A stretch of DNA of 64,000 bases, from positions 1 through 64,000 of the forward strand of contig CANMOP010000009.1 in the NCBI GenBank assembly GCA_947499615.1, written 5' to 3'. Origin of the DNA: RH-chloro-G1 sp003670575 (GTDB taxonomy: Bacteria; Chloroflexota; Dehalococcoidia; UBA2979). The notes under the pieces were generated by a model that had not been told where the DNA came from, did no database searches, and saw only the letters and a program-made list of their open reading frames with translations. The position numbers and the translations under genes are program-made. Below are positions 45,956 to 53,915 of the stretch, in pieces; the first letter of the stretch is position 1, and each line of letters starts with the position of its first letter.

Positions 45956-47190
45956 TGGCGAACCCCACATTCGCGGCGATCGACATTGGCACGACCAAGG
46001 TGTGCACCGTGGTCGCGGAGATCATTGCAGGCGAGATTCGCATCCTCGGCACTGGTGTCGGGCCTTCCGCTGGCCTGAACAAGGGCATGGTCGACAACAT
46101 CCACGCCGCCATCGAGGCGATCGCGTCATCCGTGGATAAGGCGGAGCGTGCCTCCGGAACGCGCATCCTCTCCGCGCATGTCGGCATCGCCGGCCCACAC
46201 GTCTCATCGATGAACTCACGCGGGATCGTGGCGATCGCCGACCCCCGGCACCCGATCACCGACGGCGACGTGCAACGCGCGCTGGAAAGCGCCCGCATCG
46301 TCAACATCCCGAACAACCGCGAGGTGATCCACGTAGTCCCCCGTTACTACGTGGTGGACGGACAGGATCACGTCGTGGACCCGCTCGGGATGTTCGGGTC
46401 ACGGCTGGATGTGGAGACGCACGTCGTAACGGCCGGCTCCTCCGCGATGCACAACCTGATGCAATGCGTAGAGGGCGCGGGCGTCCGCGTGGACTCGCTC
46501 ATCCTGGAGCCGCTGGCATCTGCGGAAGCCGTTGTGGATCAGGAAGAGCTGAACCAGGGCGTGGTGCTCTGCGACATTGGCGGCGGGACTACCGACCTCG
46601 CGGTGTTCGTGCAGGGGGCGGTGATCCACACCGCCGTACTGCCCGTGGGCGGGCAAAACATGACAAAGGACCTCGTCGTTGCGCTGCGAGTGCCGCAGCC
46701 CGCCGCCGAGATTACGAAGCGCAAGTTCGGCCACGCCATCCCCTCGATGGTGGAGGACGACGAAGTGCTGGTGGACGCATTCGGCTCCGAGGGGACCAAG
46801 TCCGTCCGCCGCCGTCTCATCGCCGAGGTGCTGCAGGCCCGCACCGAGGAGTTGTTCGAGACCGTGCTCTCCGAGATTCGCCGCGCCACCCAGCACGACA
46901 CGCTCTCGGCGGGGCTGGTGCTCACCGGCGGTGCCTCCAGCCTCCCTGGTATCGAGTTGCTCGCGGAGGACGTCATCGGCCTCCCGGCACGTATCGGCCG
47001 ACCGCATCACCTGGCGGGACTGTCAGACCAGCTCAGCGACCCGGCCTACTCGACATCGGTCGGGCTGCTGCGCATGGCGATGAAGAGTCACGACGTGATG
47101 TTCCGGACTGCTCCCCTGCTGCCGAGCGCATCGCTCGGCGGGCTATTGCGAAAGGTGGCACATCTCATGCGCCTGGTACTGCCGCAATGA
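45955..47190 (+). CDS. ftsA: Cell division protein FtsA
   Basis: 411-residue actin-like protein tethering FtsZ filaments to the membrane. The phosphate-1 loop is AIDIGTTKVCTVVAE, the phosphate-2 loop is CDIGGGTTDLAVF, and LTGGASSLPGI binds the adenosine side. The 1C domain, with SSMNSRGIVAI, is present. The C-terminal segment GGLLRKVAHLMRLVLPQ looks like an amphipathic membrane-targeting helix. It overlaps ftsQ by 1 nt and the extended ftsZ frame by 4 nt. Confidence 0.95.
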   Translation: MANPTFAAIDIGTTKVCTVVAEIIAGEIRILGTGVGPSAGLNKGMVDNIHAAIEAIASSVDKAERASGTRILSAHVGIAGPHVSSMNSRGIVAIADPRHPITDGDVQRALESARIVNIPNNREVIHVVPRYYVVDGQDHVVDPLGMFGSRLDVETHVVTAGSSAMHNLMQCVEGAGVRVDSLILEPLASAEAVVDQEELNQGVVLCDIGGGTTDLAVFVQGAVIHTAVLPVGGQNMTKDLVVALRVPQPAAEITKRKFGHAIPSMVEDDEVLVDAFGSEGTKSVRRRLIAEVLQARTEELFETVLSEIRRATQHDTLSAGLVLTGGASSLPGIELLAEDVIGLPARIGRPHHLAGLSDQLSDPAYSTSVGLLRMAMKSHDVMFRTAPLLPSASLGGLLRKVAHLMRLVLPQ

Positions 47191-48698
47191 CCGGCCACAC
47201 GGACAACGACGAGGTGACACCCGGGAGAGCGGAAACGCTGTTCGACTACCTGTCCGCCGCGCGTGCGCGGCTGGACGCGATCGGCGAGGAGGAGCCGCCC
47301 ACCCTCGACGCTGTCGAGGCCACGCCGGAGCCGAAACCGTTAGCATTGTCCGACCGGAGGGTCGATCCACCGATCGCGGGCTGTGCCTCCGAATACGACC
47401 TCATCGACCATCGGCCAATCGCGGAACCTGCGCAGCGCGTCATCCCCCAACGCGCTGCGACGCCCGCGCCGCCCCAGCGGACGCGGCCGAAACTTCGGAA
47501 CCAGGAGTCACGCGCTGCTGCGGCGCGCGGCTCCTCCCCTACCCCCCAGGCAGCGAGCGCAGCGCACGCCGAGACCACCGTCCCGGCAGACACGGAGGCC
47601 CCCGACATGACGAACCAATACGACACCTTGCCGCCGATCAAGGTCGTGGGCGTGGGCGGCGGCGGGTCCAACGCCGTCAACCGCATGATCTCGGCGAAGC
47701 TGCCCGGCGTGCAGTACGTGGCGCTGAACACTGACATGCAGGCGCTGCAGTACTGCCAGGCGGAAATCAAGGTCCGCATCGGCGACCGGCTCACCAAGGG
47801 CCTGGGCGCCGGTGCCGACCCGCTCCGCGGTGCTCGTGCCGCGGAGGAGTCTCGCGAGGCGATCGCAGAGGCACTGCAGGGCGCTGAGATGGTGTTCGTG
47901 ACTGCCTGCCTCGGCGGCGGCACCGGCACCGGCGCCGCGCCAATCGTGGCGGAGGTCGCGCGCGAACTCGGCGCGCTGACCATCGGCGTGGTCACCAAGC
48001 CGTTCGCCTTTGAGGGTGCGAAGCGCCGTCAGCAGGCAGAGGAAGGCATCCGCGACCTCCAGGCGAAGGTCGACACCCTGATCGTCATCCCGAACGACCG
48101 GCTGCTCCAGATCTGCGACGACAAGGTCACGATGGCCGACGCCTTCCGCGCCGCGGACGACGTACTGCGACAGGGCATCCAGGGCATCAGCGAGCTGATC
48201 ACCGTGCCGGGCCTGGTCAACCTCGACTTCGCCGATGTGCGCAAGATTATGTCGGAGGCCGGCCCCGCCCTGATGGCGATCGGCACTGGCCGCGGCGAGC
48301 ACCGTGCCGTCGAGGCTGCTCGTGCGGCGATCTCCAGCCCGCTGCTGGATGTGGACATCACCGGCGCAACGAAGGTGCTGTTCAACATCACCGGCCCGGC
48401 GAACCTTGGCCTGCACGAGTTGAACGCGGCTGCCCGCGTGATCGCCGAGGTGGTCGACCCGGAGGCCGAGATCATCTTCGGCACCGCCGTGGACGACTCG
48501 CTCACCGACGAGGTGCGCATCACGGTCATCGGCACCGGGTTCACCGGCCGACAGGTGACCATGCGCAACGTGCTGGACGGCATATCCATGGAGCCACGGC
48601 CGATCAAGATGGCGGACCTCCAGGGCGATTCCGGCATCGACTCGCTGTCGGAGGCGGAGTTGCCGACGTTCCTGCGCCGCACCTTCCCCTCGCGCTAG
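47187..48698 (+). CDS. ftsZ: Cell division protein FtsZ with a 140-residue N-terminal extension
   Basis: Tubulin-like GTPase forming the division ring. The core starts near residue 141 (MTNQYDTLPPIKVVGVGGGG) and carries the tubulin signature GGGTGTGAAP and the T7-loop region typical of FtsZ. The C-terminal linker is very short, ending in the conserved tail ELPTFLRR plus five residues. The full frame from ATG 47187 overlaps the ftsA stop (ATGA) and adds a disordered Pro/Ala/Glu-rich region with one helix-like segment (TLFDYLSAARARLDAI). A second ATG at 47607 has GGAGG 8 nt upstream and would give the conventional 363-residue protein. Both forms may be made. A 17-bp hairpin follows. Confidence 0.93.
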   Translation: MTGHTDNDEVTPGRAETLFDYLSAARARLDAIGEEEPPTLDAVEATPEPKPLALSDRRVDPPIAGCASEYDLIDHRPIAEPAQRVIPQRAATPAPPQRTRPKLRNQESRAAAARGSSPTPQAASAAHAETTVPADTEAPDMTNQYDTLPPIKVVGVGGGGSNAVNRMISAKLPGVQYVALNTDMQALQYCQAEIKVRIGDRLTKGLGAGADPLRGARAAEESREAIAEALQGAEMVFVTACLGGGTGTGAAPIVAEVARELGALTIGVVTKPFAFEGAKRRQQAEEGIRDLQAKVDTLIVIPNDRLLQICDDKVTMADAFRAADDVLRQGIQGISELITVPGLVNLDFADVRKIMSEAGPALMAIGTGRGEHRAVEAARAAISSPLLDVDITGATKVLFNITGPANLGLHELNAAARVIAEVVDPEAEIIFGTAVDDSLTDEVRITVIGTGFTGRQVTMRNVLDGISMEPRPIKMADLQGDSGIDSLSEAELPTFLRRTFPSR

Positions 48699-48720
48699 TC
48701 GGATCCGCCTCGCGCGTCCG

Positions 48721-48758
48721 AAGCGGCCCGCACGTGACCTATCACGTGCGGGCCGCTT
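48721..48758 (+). terminator. Terminator of the division and cell wall cluster
   Basis: Perfect 17-bp inverted repeat (48721-48737 with 48742-48758) around a 4-nt loop, 22 nt after the ftsZ stop codon. It is the strongest hairpin in the window and marks the end of the 15.8-kb cluster. Confidence 0.85.
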
Positions 48759-48950
48759 GCTATCCGGCGCTCAGACGCGGCACCGGGCGGTCATCCACCG
48801 GCAGCCACGGGGCGTGGACAACTTCCCCCGACTCTGTGCACTGCTCTGTGGAAGGATGACCTTGTGGGGCGCGCCCCGCGATGCTTCACTGCGATTCGCC
48901 GCGCAGCGCGGAACCACCGGACTCCCCCTCCGAAAGCATCGAACCAACCA

Positions 48951-49523
48951 ATGAAATGCCCGTATTGCGGTCAAATGGCTTCTCGTGTGGTGGACTCGCG
49001 TACCGCGGAGTCCGGCGTACGCCGACGTCGAGAGTGCCAGGAGTGTGGCGAGCGGTTCACCACGTATGAGCAGTACCAGGCAACCGTGGTGATGGTGGTG
49101 AAGAAGGACGAACGCCGCGAGGAGTTCCACCGTGAGAAGCTCCTCCACGGCCTCCGCGTCGCCACCTCCAAGCGCCCGCTGCCCGCGAACGCCGTGGAGG
49201 CGATCGTCGATGACATCGAGCGGCGGCTGATGGCGTCCGGCCGCGCGGAGATCCCCAGCCGGGTAATCGGCGAGATGGTGATCACACAGCTGAAGCGGCT
49301 GGACCCGATCGCGTACATCCGCTTCGCATCGGTCTACCGTCAGTTCGTCTCGGTGGAGGACATGCTGAGCGAGCTCGACCAGTTGACGTTCAACCCACTG
49401 CCGCCGGCGGAGCAGCCTCGGCTGTTCGAGGATGAGCTGGCCCGGCTGCTGAACGGCGATGACGAGCTGCCGCGCACGCCCACCCCGATCGAGGCGGCCC
49501 CTTCCGCCCTCGCACGCCGGTAG
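48951..49523 (+). CDS. nrdR: Transcriptional repressor NrdR
   Basis: 190-residue nucleotide-sensing repressor of ribonucleotide reductase genes. The N-terminal zinc ribbon has CPYCG and CQECGERF. The ATP-cone follows (VVMVVKKDERREEFHREKLL). About 40 residues extend past the normal 150-residue end and look disordered. ATG 48951 starts exactly at the conserved MKCPYC. It is 590 nt upstream of nrdJ with one small gene between, so local control of nrdJ is expected. I did not recognise an NrdR box before nrdJ. Confidence 0.94.
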   Translation: MKCPYCGQMASRVVDSRTAESGVRRRRECQECGERFTTYEQYQATVVMVVKKDERREEFHREKLLHGLRVATSKRPLPANAVEAIVDDIERRLMASGRAEIPSRVIGEMVITQLKRLDPIAYIRFASVYRQFVSVEDMLSELDQLTFNPLPPAEQPRLFEDELARLLNGDDELPRTPTPIEAAPSALARR

Positions 49524-49532
49524 GACGGTTTC

Positions 49533-49979
49533 GTGGCGCACCCCTACGACGCCGAGAACGAGCACAGCGCGGCGGAGTTGCGCGCGCTCGTTTCCCGGCT
49601 GTCCGAGGCGCAATTGCGCGCTGAAGTCGGCGGCGGGTGGACCGTCGGGACGGTGCTCGCGCACCTCGCGTACTGGGATCGACGGGTGGCAGGCGTCTGC
49701 GCACTCTGGCAGCGCGGACTTCGCACTTACCCATCGCCGCCTGACGATGCCATCGACGTCGCCGCCAACGATGCACTCGAGCCGCTGCTCCGCCTGGTTC
49801 CACCCGGCGACGCGGCGCGCTCATCGGTGGAAGCGGCAGAAGCCGCGAATGCAGCGCTCGCGGGCCTCAGTCCAGAGCACGCGCAATGGGCGATGGCAAT
49901 CGACAGCCCGATAGTTGCCAACCGATCTGGCCACCGAGGCGAGCACATCGCGCAGATCGAGGCAGCGCTGCGCGGCTGA
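49533..49979 (+). CDS. DinB-like/maleylpyruvate isomerase-like four-helix protein
   Basis: 148-residue protein of the DinB superfamily. The first helix pair ends in GWTVGTVLAHLAYWDRRV and the last helix contains HRGEHIAQIE; the histidines in these two places are the usual metal ligands. Members include thiol-dependent enzymes and uncharacterised damage-inducible proteins. The start is GTG 49533 with AGGA 7 nt upstream, 9 nt after nrdR, so it may be co-transcribed with it. Confidence 0.75.
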   Translation: MAHPYDAENEHSAAELRALVSRLSEAQLRAEVGGGWTVGTVLAHLAYWDRRVAGVCALWQRGLRTYPSPPDDAIDVAANDALEPLLRLVPPGDAARSSVEAAEAANAALAGLSPEHAQWAMAIDSPIVANRSGHRGEHIAQIEAALRG

Positions 49980-50112
49980 CCGCGACGCACCGATCCACCC
50001 GGGCGGGCACCGTGTGTTCTAAGATCGATCCGGATCGACTCGGCGGGTTGCGCGCGTAAAGAACGTATGTTCCAATAGCGCCATCCCCGCCTGCGGAGGC
50101 ATCGATAGACCG

Positions 50113-52269
50113 ATGGTCGCGACCCCACCCCTCACCGCTCACCCCGTCTCACTCAGCGAGAACGCTCGCACCGTGCTGGAGCGCCGCTACCTGCTGCGTG
50201 ACGCCTCGGGCACCGTCGTCGAGACGCCGGAGCAGCTGTTCGCCCGCGTCGCCGAAGCGATCGCCGCCACCGAAGCGACCGAGGCACTCCGTGCCGCGTG
50301 GGCTCAACGCTTCTATGACGCGATCGCGAGCCTGCGCTTCCTGCCGAACTCGCCCACCTTGATGAACGCCGGCACCGGGCGCGGCACCCTCGCCGCCTGT
50401 TTCGTGCTCCCGGTCGATGACTCGATGGAGTCCATTATGTCCACCGCCCAGGCTGCGGCGATGGTGCAGAAGTACGGTGGCGGCACCGGCTTCTCCCTCT
50501 CGCGACTGCGCGGTGTCGGCGAGCCGATTGCGACCACGCACGGCTCCGCCTGCGGCCCGGTCTCCGTGCTGCACCACTACGACGATGTCTCTCGCCTGGT
50601 GACGCAGGGCGGCAAGCGTGATGGCGCCAACATGGCAGTGCTGCGCGTCGACCATCCGGACGTGCGCGCGTTCATCCACGCCAAGGACGACGGCGTCACG
50701 GCGCAGCGCTTCAACATCTCGATCGGCGTGACGGACGAGTTCATGGCCGCCGCCGCCGAGCAGCGCGCGATCACACTCGTCGACCCGCACACCGGGGAGT
50801 CGCGGGGCACCGAGGACGCCAGCGCGCTGCTGGATGAGATCGCGCGGTCGGCGTGGCTCACGGGCGACCCCGGTCTGATCTTCCTCGACACGGTCAACCG
50901 CACCAACCCGACTCCCACACTCGGCACGATCGAGGCGACCAACCCCTGCGGCGAGGTGCCACTGCTCCCGTGGGAGGCGTGCACCCTCGGCTCGATCCAC
51001 GTCGCGCGGTTCTGGGACGCGCAGCGTGGCGACCTCGACTGGGACGGACTGCGCGCCACAGTGGCGCTGGCGGTCCGCTTCCTGGACAACGTGGTGGAGG
51101 CGAACACCTTCCCGCTGGAGGAGATCGCGCAGGCAGTGCGCGCCAACCGCAAGATCGGCGTGGGCATCATGGGGTTCGCAGACCTGCTGATCGCCGCCGG
51201 CGTCGCGTACAACTCCGAGGCCGCCCTGGCGCTGGCCTCCAGGCTGAGTCGCACCATCGGCGAGGCCGCCGACGCCACCTCGGCCGCTTTAGGCGAAGAG
51301 AAGGGCGCCTTCCCGAACTGGGGCGAGTCGATCTATGCGAACGGCCCGCGGTATCGCAACGCCACACGCACCTGCATCGCCCCGACCGGGACGATCGCGA
51401 TCATCGCCGGCGCCTCCTCCGGCATCGAGCCACTGTTCTCGCTCGCCCACATGCGGCGGATGGGCGATGGAACGCTGCTCGCGGAGGTCTCCGCTGCGTT
51501 CGCCGAGGCAGCGCGCGACGGCGGCTTCGGCAGCGCCGAGCTCAACTCGGCACTCGCGTCCGGCGGGCGGCTCGGCGAGCGCGCGGAGGTCCCGGAGGCG
51601 GCGAAGCGTCGCTTCGTCACCGCGCACGAGGTGAGCGGAGAGTGGCACGTTCGCATGCAGGCGGCGTTCCAGGCGCACACCGACCTCGCGGTCTCGAAGA
51701 CCGTCAACCTCCCGCACGAGGCGACGCCGGAGCAGATCCGGGAGGTGTACGTGCGCGCCCATGCACTCGGCTGCAAAGGCGTCACCGTCTATCGCGACGG
51801 CTCGCGAGCGCTACAGGTGCTCGCGCACCCCTCGATGCCCGGCGCTGTCGCAGCGGCCACGCCGTACCGCCGCCACCTGCCGGACGAGCGGCCGGCGGTG
51901 ACACACAAGTTCCGCGTCGGCGAGCAGGAGGGCTCGACAGTGTCCGGGCTCGCGGACGCAGTAGCGCTGCTCACCTCGATGGCGCTGCAGTACGGCGTCA
52001 GCATCGAGACGCTCGCGGACAAGTTAGAGCACACCCGCTTCGAGCCGTACGGCCCGACCGGCAACGCCGAGATCCCGCTGGCCACCAGCGTGCTGGACTA
52101 CATCTTCCGCTGGCTGCGTCTCCACTTCGGCACTGCAGACACACGTACGTCATCGGATGCGAACGACGCCGTGCAGTCCGGCATCGCGTGCCCGGACTGC
52201 GGCCTACAACTCGCGTACCGGGAGCGTTGCCTGGTCTGCGAGGCGTGCGGCTACTCACGCTGCGGATAG
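50113..52269 (+). CDS. nrdJ: Adenosylcobalamin-dependent (class II) ribonucleotide reductase
   Basis: 718-residue class II ribonucleotide reductase making deoxyribonucleotides in a B12-dependent, oxygen-independent way. An N-terminal domain without an ATP-cone is followed by the barrel with RFLPNSPTLMNAGT, KYGGGTGFSLSRLR, the active-site NPCGEVPL and the later APTGTIAIIAGASSGIEP. The C-terminus carries CPDCG, CLVCEACGYSRCG, combining a zinc-like group with the redox cysteines. A GGAGG lies 13 nt before ATG 50113. NrdR upstream is its probable regulator. Confidence 0.96.
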   Translation: MVATPPLTAHPVSLSENARTVLERRYLLRDASGTVVETPEQLFARVAEAIAATEATEALRAAWAQRFYDAIASLRFLPNSPTLMNAGTGRGTLAACFVLPVDDSMESIMSTAQAAAMVQKYGGGTGFSLSRLRGVGEPIATTHGSACGPVSVLHHYDDVSRLVTQGGKRDGANMAVLRVDHPDVRAFIHAKDDGVTAQRFNISIGVTDEFMAAAAEQRAITLVDPHTGESRGTEDASALLDEIARSAWLTGDPGLIFLDTVNRTNPTPTLGTIEATNPCGEVPLLPWEACTLGSIHVARFWDAQRGDLDWDGLRATVALAVRFLDNVVEANTFPLEEIAQAVRANRKIGVGIMGFADLLIAAGVAYNSEAALALASRLSRTIGEAADATSAALGEEKGAFPNWGESIYANGPRYRNATRTCIAPTGTIAIIAGASSGIEPLFSLAHMRRMGDGTLLAEVSAAFAEAARDGGFGSAELNSALASGGRLGERAEVPEAAKRRFVTAHEVSGEWHVRMQAAFQAHTDLAVSKTVNLPHEATPEQIREVYVRAHALGCKGVTVYRDGSRALQVLAHPSMPGAVAAATPYRRHLPDERPAVTHKFRVGEQEGSTVSGLADAVALLTSMALQYGVSIETLADKLEHTRFEPYGPTGNAEIPLATSVLDYIFRWLRLHFGTADTRTSSDANDAVQSGIACPDCGLQLAYRERCLVCEACGYSRCG

Positions 52270-52290
52270 CGGCGCGCCTCAGCGGCGGGT

Positions 52291-52371
52291 GGCCCTCAAC
52301 CCTGCCCCTCTCCCACTCCGCGGGCCAGGGGTTCCGAGCGGTGCAGGGAGAAGGGGCCGGCGGTGAGGGCC
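52291..52371. repeat. Palindromic C/G-rich repeat element (REP-like), copy 2
   Basis: Inverted repeat with left arm 52291-52314 (GGCCCTCAACCC..CCCCTCTCCC) and right arm 52346-52371, its approximate complement, with a loop of about 31 nt. It lies 22 nt after the nrdJ stop. The arm consensus matches copy 1 at 21933-22042. Confidence 0.7.
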
Positions 52372-52391
52372 CCCTGCTCCCTGCAATCCCA

Positions 52392-52397
52392 TAGAAT
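52392..52397 (+). promoter_or_regulatory. Putative -10 box of a leaderless gene
   Basis: TAGAAT ends 6 nt before ATG 52404 and no ribosome binding site is present. No clear -35 was seen. Confidence 0.45.
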
Positions 52398-52403
52398 TGA
52401 GTC

Positions 52404-53012
52404 ATGCCACTGCTCGCCGACTTCCGGGCCGCCGCGATCGCACGCACTCGCTTTCCCGACGACCAGCGGTTGAGCGAGGCGGCCCTGTTCGCTCTGGTCC
52501 GCGACATCCCGTTCGGCCGACCCACAGACGAGCACCCCGAGACAGTGATCGCAGAGTGGCGCGCCACCTCGATCGGGAAGCACATCCTGCTACAGGCGCT
52601 TGCCGAGGAGTTCGGGCTGCACACCATGCTGATCTGCGCGCTGCACGAGTTCGGGCCACAGACCACGCCGTGGCTCCCGGCGGCACTGCTGGCCGATCTG
52701 GCGGCGGACGGACCGGTGCCCGACCTGCACATGTTCTTACGGTTGAAGATCGCTGACGACTGGATGACCGTGGACGCCACCTGGCCACTGGCCACGGCAG
52801 CACTCGGGTTCCCAGTGAACGAGCGCTTCGACGCGGGGCGTGAGATGCGGCCGGCCTGTGACCCCGACGAGGTGCTACACGTCCCACCGGAGGCCGACCC
52901 GATCGAGTTCGCCGAACGGCTGATCGCCTCGCACGTCGGCGCCCAATCGGAGCGCCGAGCGCGCCTCCTCGCTGCGCTCGCCGACGTGGCCGCGGCAGCG
53001 AACACCCGCTGA
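52404..53012 (+). CDS. Transglutaminase-like fold protein lacking the catalytic Cys
   Basis: 202-residue soluble protein. The central part resembles a transglutaminase/papain-like core: a helix following TSIGKHILLQALAEEFGLHT, then HMFLRLKIADDWMTVDATWP, which would hold the His and Asp of a triad. The Cys expected at the start of the helix is Lys or Ile here, so peptidase or transglutaminase activity is unlikely. The family call is tentative. It is preceded by a TAGAAT box 6 nt from the ATG and stands alone between the repeat element and a small membrane protein. Confidence 0.6.
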   Translation: MPLLADFRAAAIARTRFPDDQRLSEAALFALVRDIPFGRPTDEHPETVIAEWRATSIGKHILLQALAEEFGLHTMLICALHEFGPQTTPWLPAALLADLAADGPVPDLHMFLRLKIADDWMTVDATWPLATAALGFPVNERFDAGREMRPACDPDEVLHVPPEADPIEFAERLIASHVGAQSERRARLLAALADVAAAANTR

Positions 53013-53057
53013 TCCGGTCGGCGCCCTCGTATGCGCGGTGTGCGGCCGCGGGCGGCG

Positions 53058-53063
53058 TACACT
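53058..53063 (+). promoter_or_regulatory. Putative -10 box of a leaderless gene
   Basis: TACACT ends 6 nt before ATG 53070, with no ribosome binding site between. Confidence 0.45.
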
Positions 53064-53069
53064 GATCGC

Positions 53070-53357
53070 ATGTACGGATACGAACCACCGCGGACACCGA
53101 GCGAGCGTGGAAGCTGGGCAGAAGTGCTCGCATTCATCATCGCGGCGTTTCAGGTGCTCTTCCCGTTCCTCGCGATCGTCATCGGCGCGCTTGGCGTCGT
53201 GTTGCTGCTGCTCTACCTCTACATCGTGAATGCATGGCTCACACTGATTCCGCTCTCGGTGATCGCCGCGGGTATCGGCGCGTTACTGCTGCGCGAGCGT
53301 CGGAACCGTCTGGCGATGACACGCCGGATCGAGGGCACCGACACGCGCCGCCGATAG
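53070..53357 (+). CDS. Small two-helix membrane protein of unknown function
   Basis: 95 residues. A short polar N-terminus (MYGYEPPRTPSERGSW) precedes a long hydrophobic stretch that forms two membrane helices (about residues 19-75) and a basic C-terminus rich in Arg. No family was recognised. ATG 53070 is supported by the TACACT box 6 nt upstream; an in-frame start at 53031 would run through that box. Confidence 0.6.
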   Translation: MYGYEPPRTPSERGSWAEVLAFIIAAFQVLFPFLAIVIGALGVVLLLLYLYIVNAWLTLIPLSVIAAGIGALLLRERRNRLAMTRRIEGTDTRRR

Positions 53358-53564
53358 CGCCACGCCGCGCCGAACTGGGCGGCTGCATGCGATATCCCCT
53401 CGCGCTGCGCTGAACGACCTTGCGAGATGCTGACGAGCCGCATAAGTACGGGCGCGCACGAGCGGGAACGAGGGTTCTCCCCACGATCGTGCGCACCCAC
53501 GGTGCGCAGACTGATGACATCGCACCCGCCTCTCCGAGGCGTCACCCGACAAAGGAGTCTGACG
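53358..53564 (+). other. Intergenic region with small hairpins ahead of an 80-residue gene
   Basis: 207 bases with no convincing gene. Two short inverted repeats are present: 53490-53497 with 53501-53508 (8 bp) and 53528-53532 with 53536-53540 (5 bp), the second ending 24 nt before the next start codon. It could be a structured leader. It does not match any riboswitch or ribozyme core that I know. Confidence 0.35.
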
Positions 53565-53807
53565 ATGCACAAAGCACAGGCAGTGGCGGATCTCACCATG
53601 CGGTTGGCGCGCGTCACCACGACGGAACATGCACGCACCGCACTGGAGCGGGCGCTGCGCTCCACAGGGCTCACGCACGCGATGACGATCCGCGACACGG
53701 ATCTGGAAGCTCTCCTGCAGGCGCTTGCCGCTGAAGGTGGAGCGATTCAATCGATCGCGGAGCAGATCGCCATGCACAGTGATGGCGACGGCCCGCTGGC
53801 CGCGTAG
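53565..53807 (+). CDS. Hypothetical 80-residue helical protein
   Basis: Begins at ATG 53565 with a strong AAGGAG 7 nt upstream, which argues for real translation. The sequence is mostly helical (MHKAQAVADLTMRLARVTTT, then ALERALRSTGL and LEALLQALAAEGGAIQSIAE) with no Cys and no membrane helix. No family was recognised. It sits between a small membrane protein and uvrC. Confidence 0.6.
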   Translation: MHKAQAVADLTMRLARVTTTEHARTALERALRSTGLTHAMTIRDTDLEALLQALAAEGGAIQSIAEQIAMHSDGDGPLAA

Positions 53808-53903
53808 CGGAGCGCACCGCGTCCGTCCCTCGGTCCGGCGCCACCTCGCGCCGCTCAAACGACGGCCAAGCGGTGCCGCCACCGGCGCAGCGGCACCCGG
53901 CGG

Positions 53904-53909
53904 TACAAT
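53904..53909 (+). promoter_or_regulatory. Putative -10 box of leaderless uvrC
   Basis: TACAAT ends exactly 6 nt before the GTG start of uvrC at 53916. No ribosome binding site lies between. No clear -35 was seen. Confidence 0.5.
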
Positions 53910-53915
53910 CGACGC

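Noticed and set aside
48757..48954. Possible small gene between ftsZ and nrdR
   Set aside because: Begins inside the terminator hairpin, has Arg/Pro-rich shadow composition and no ribosome binding site.
53509..53540. CTGATGA followed by a stem, resembling a hammerhead ribozyme core
   Set aside because: The required GAAA after the stem and the flanking helices are absent.
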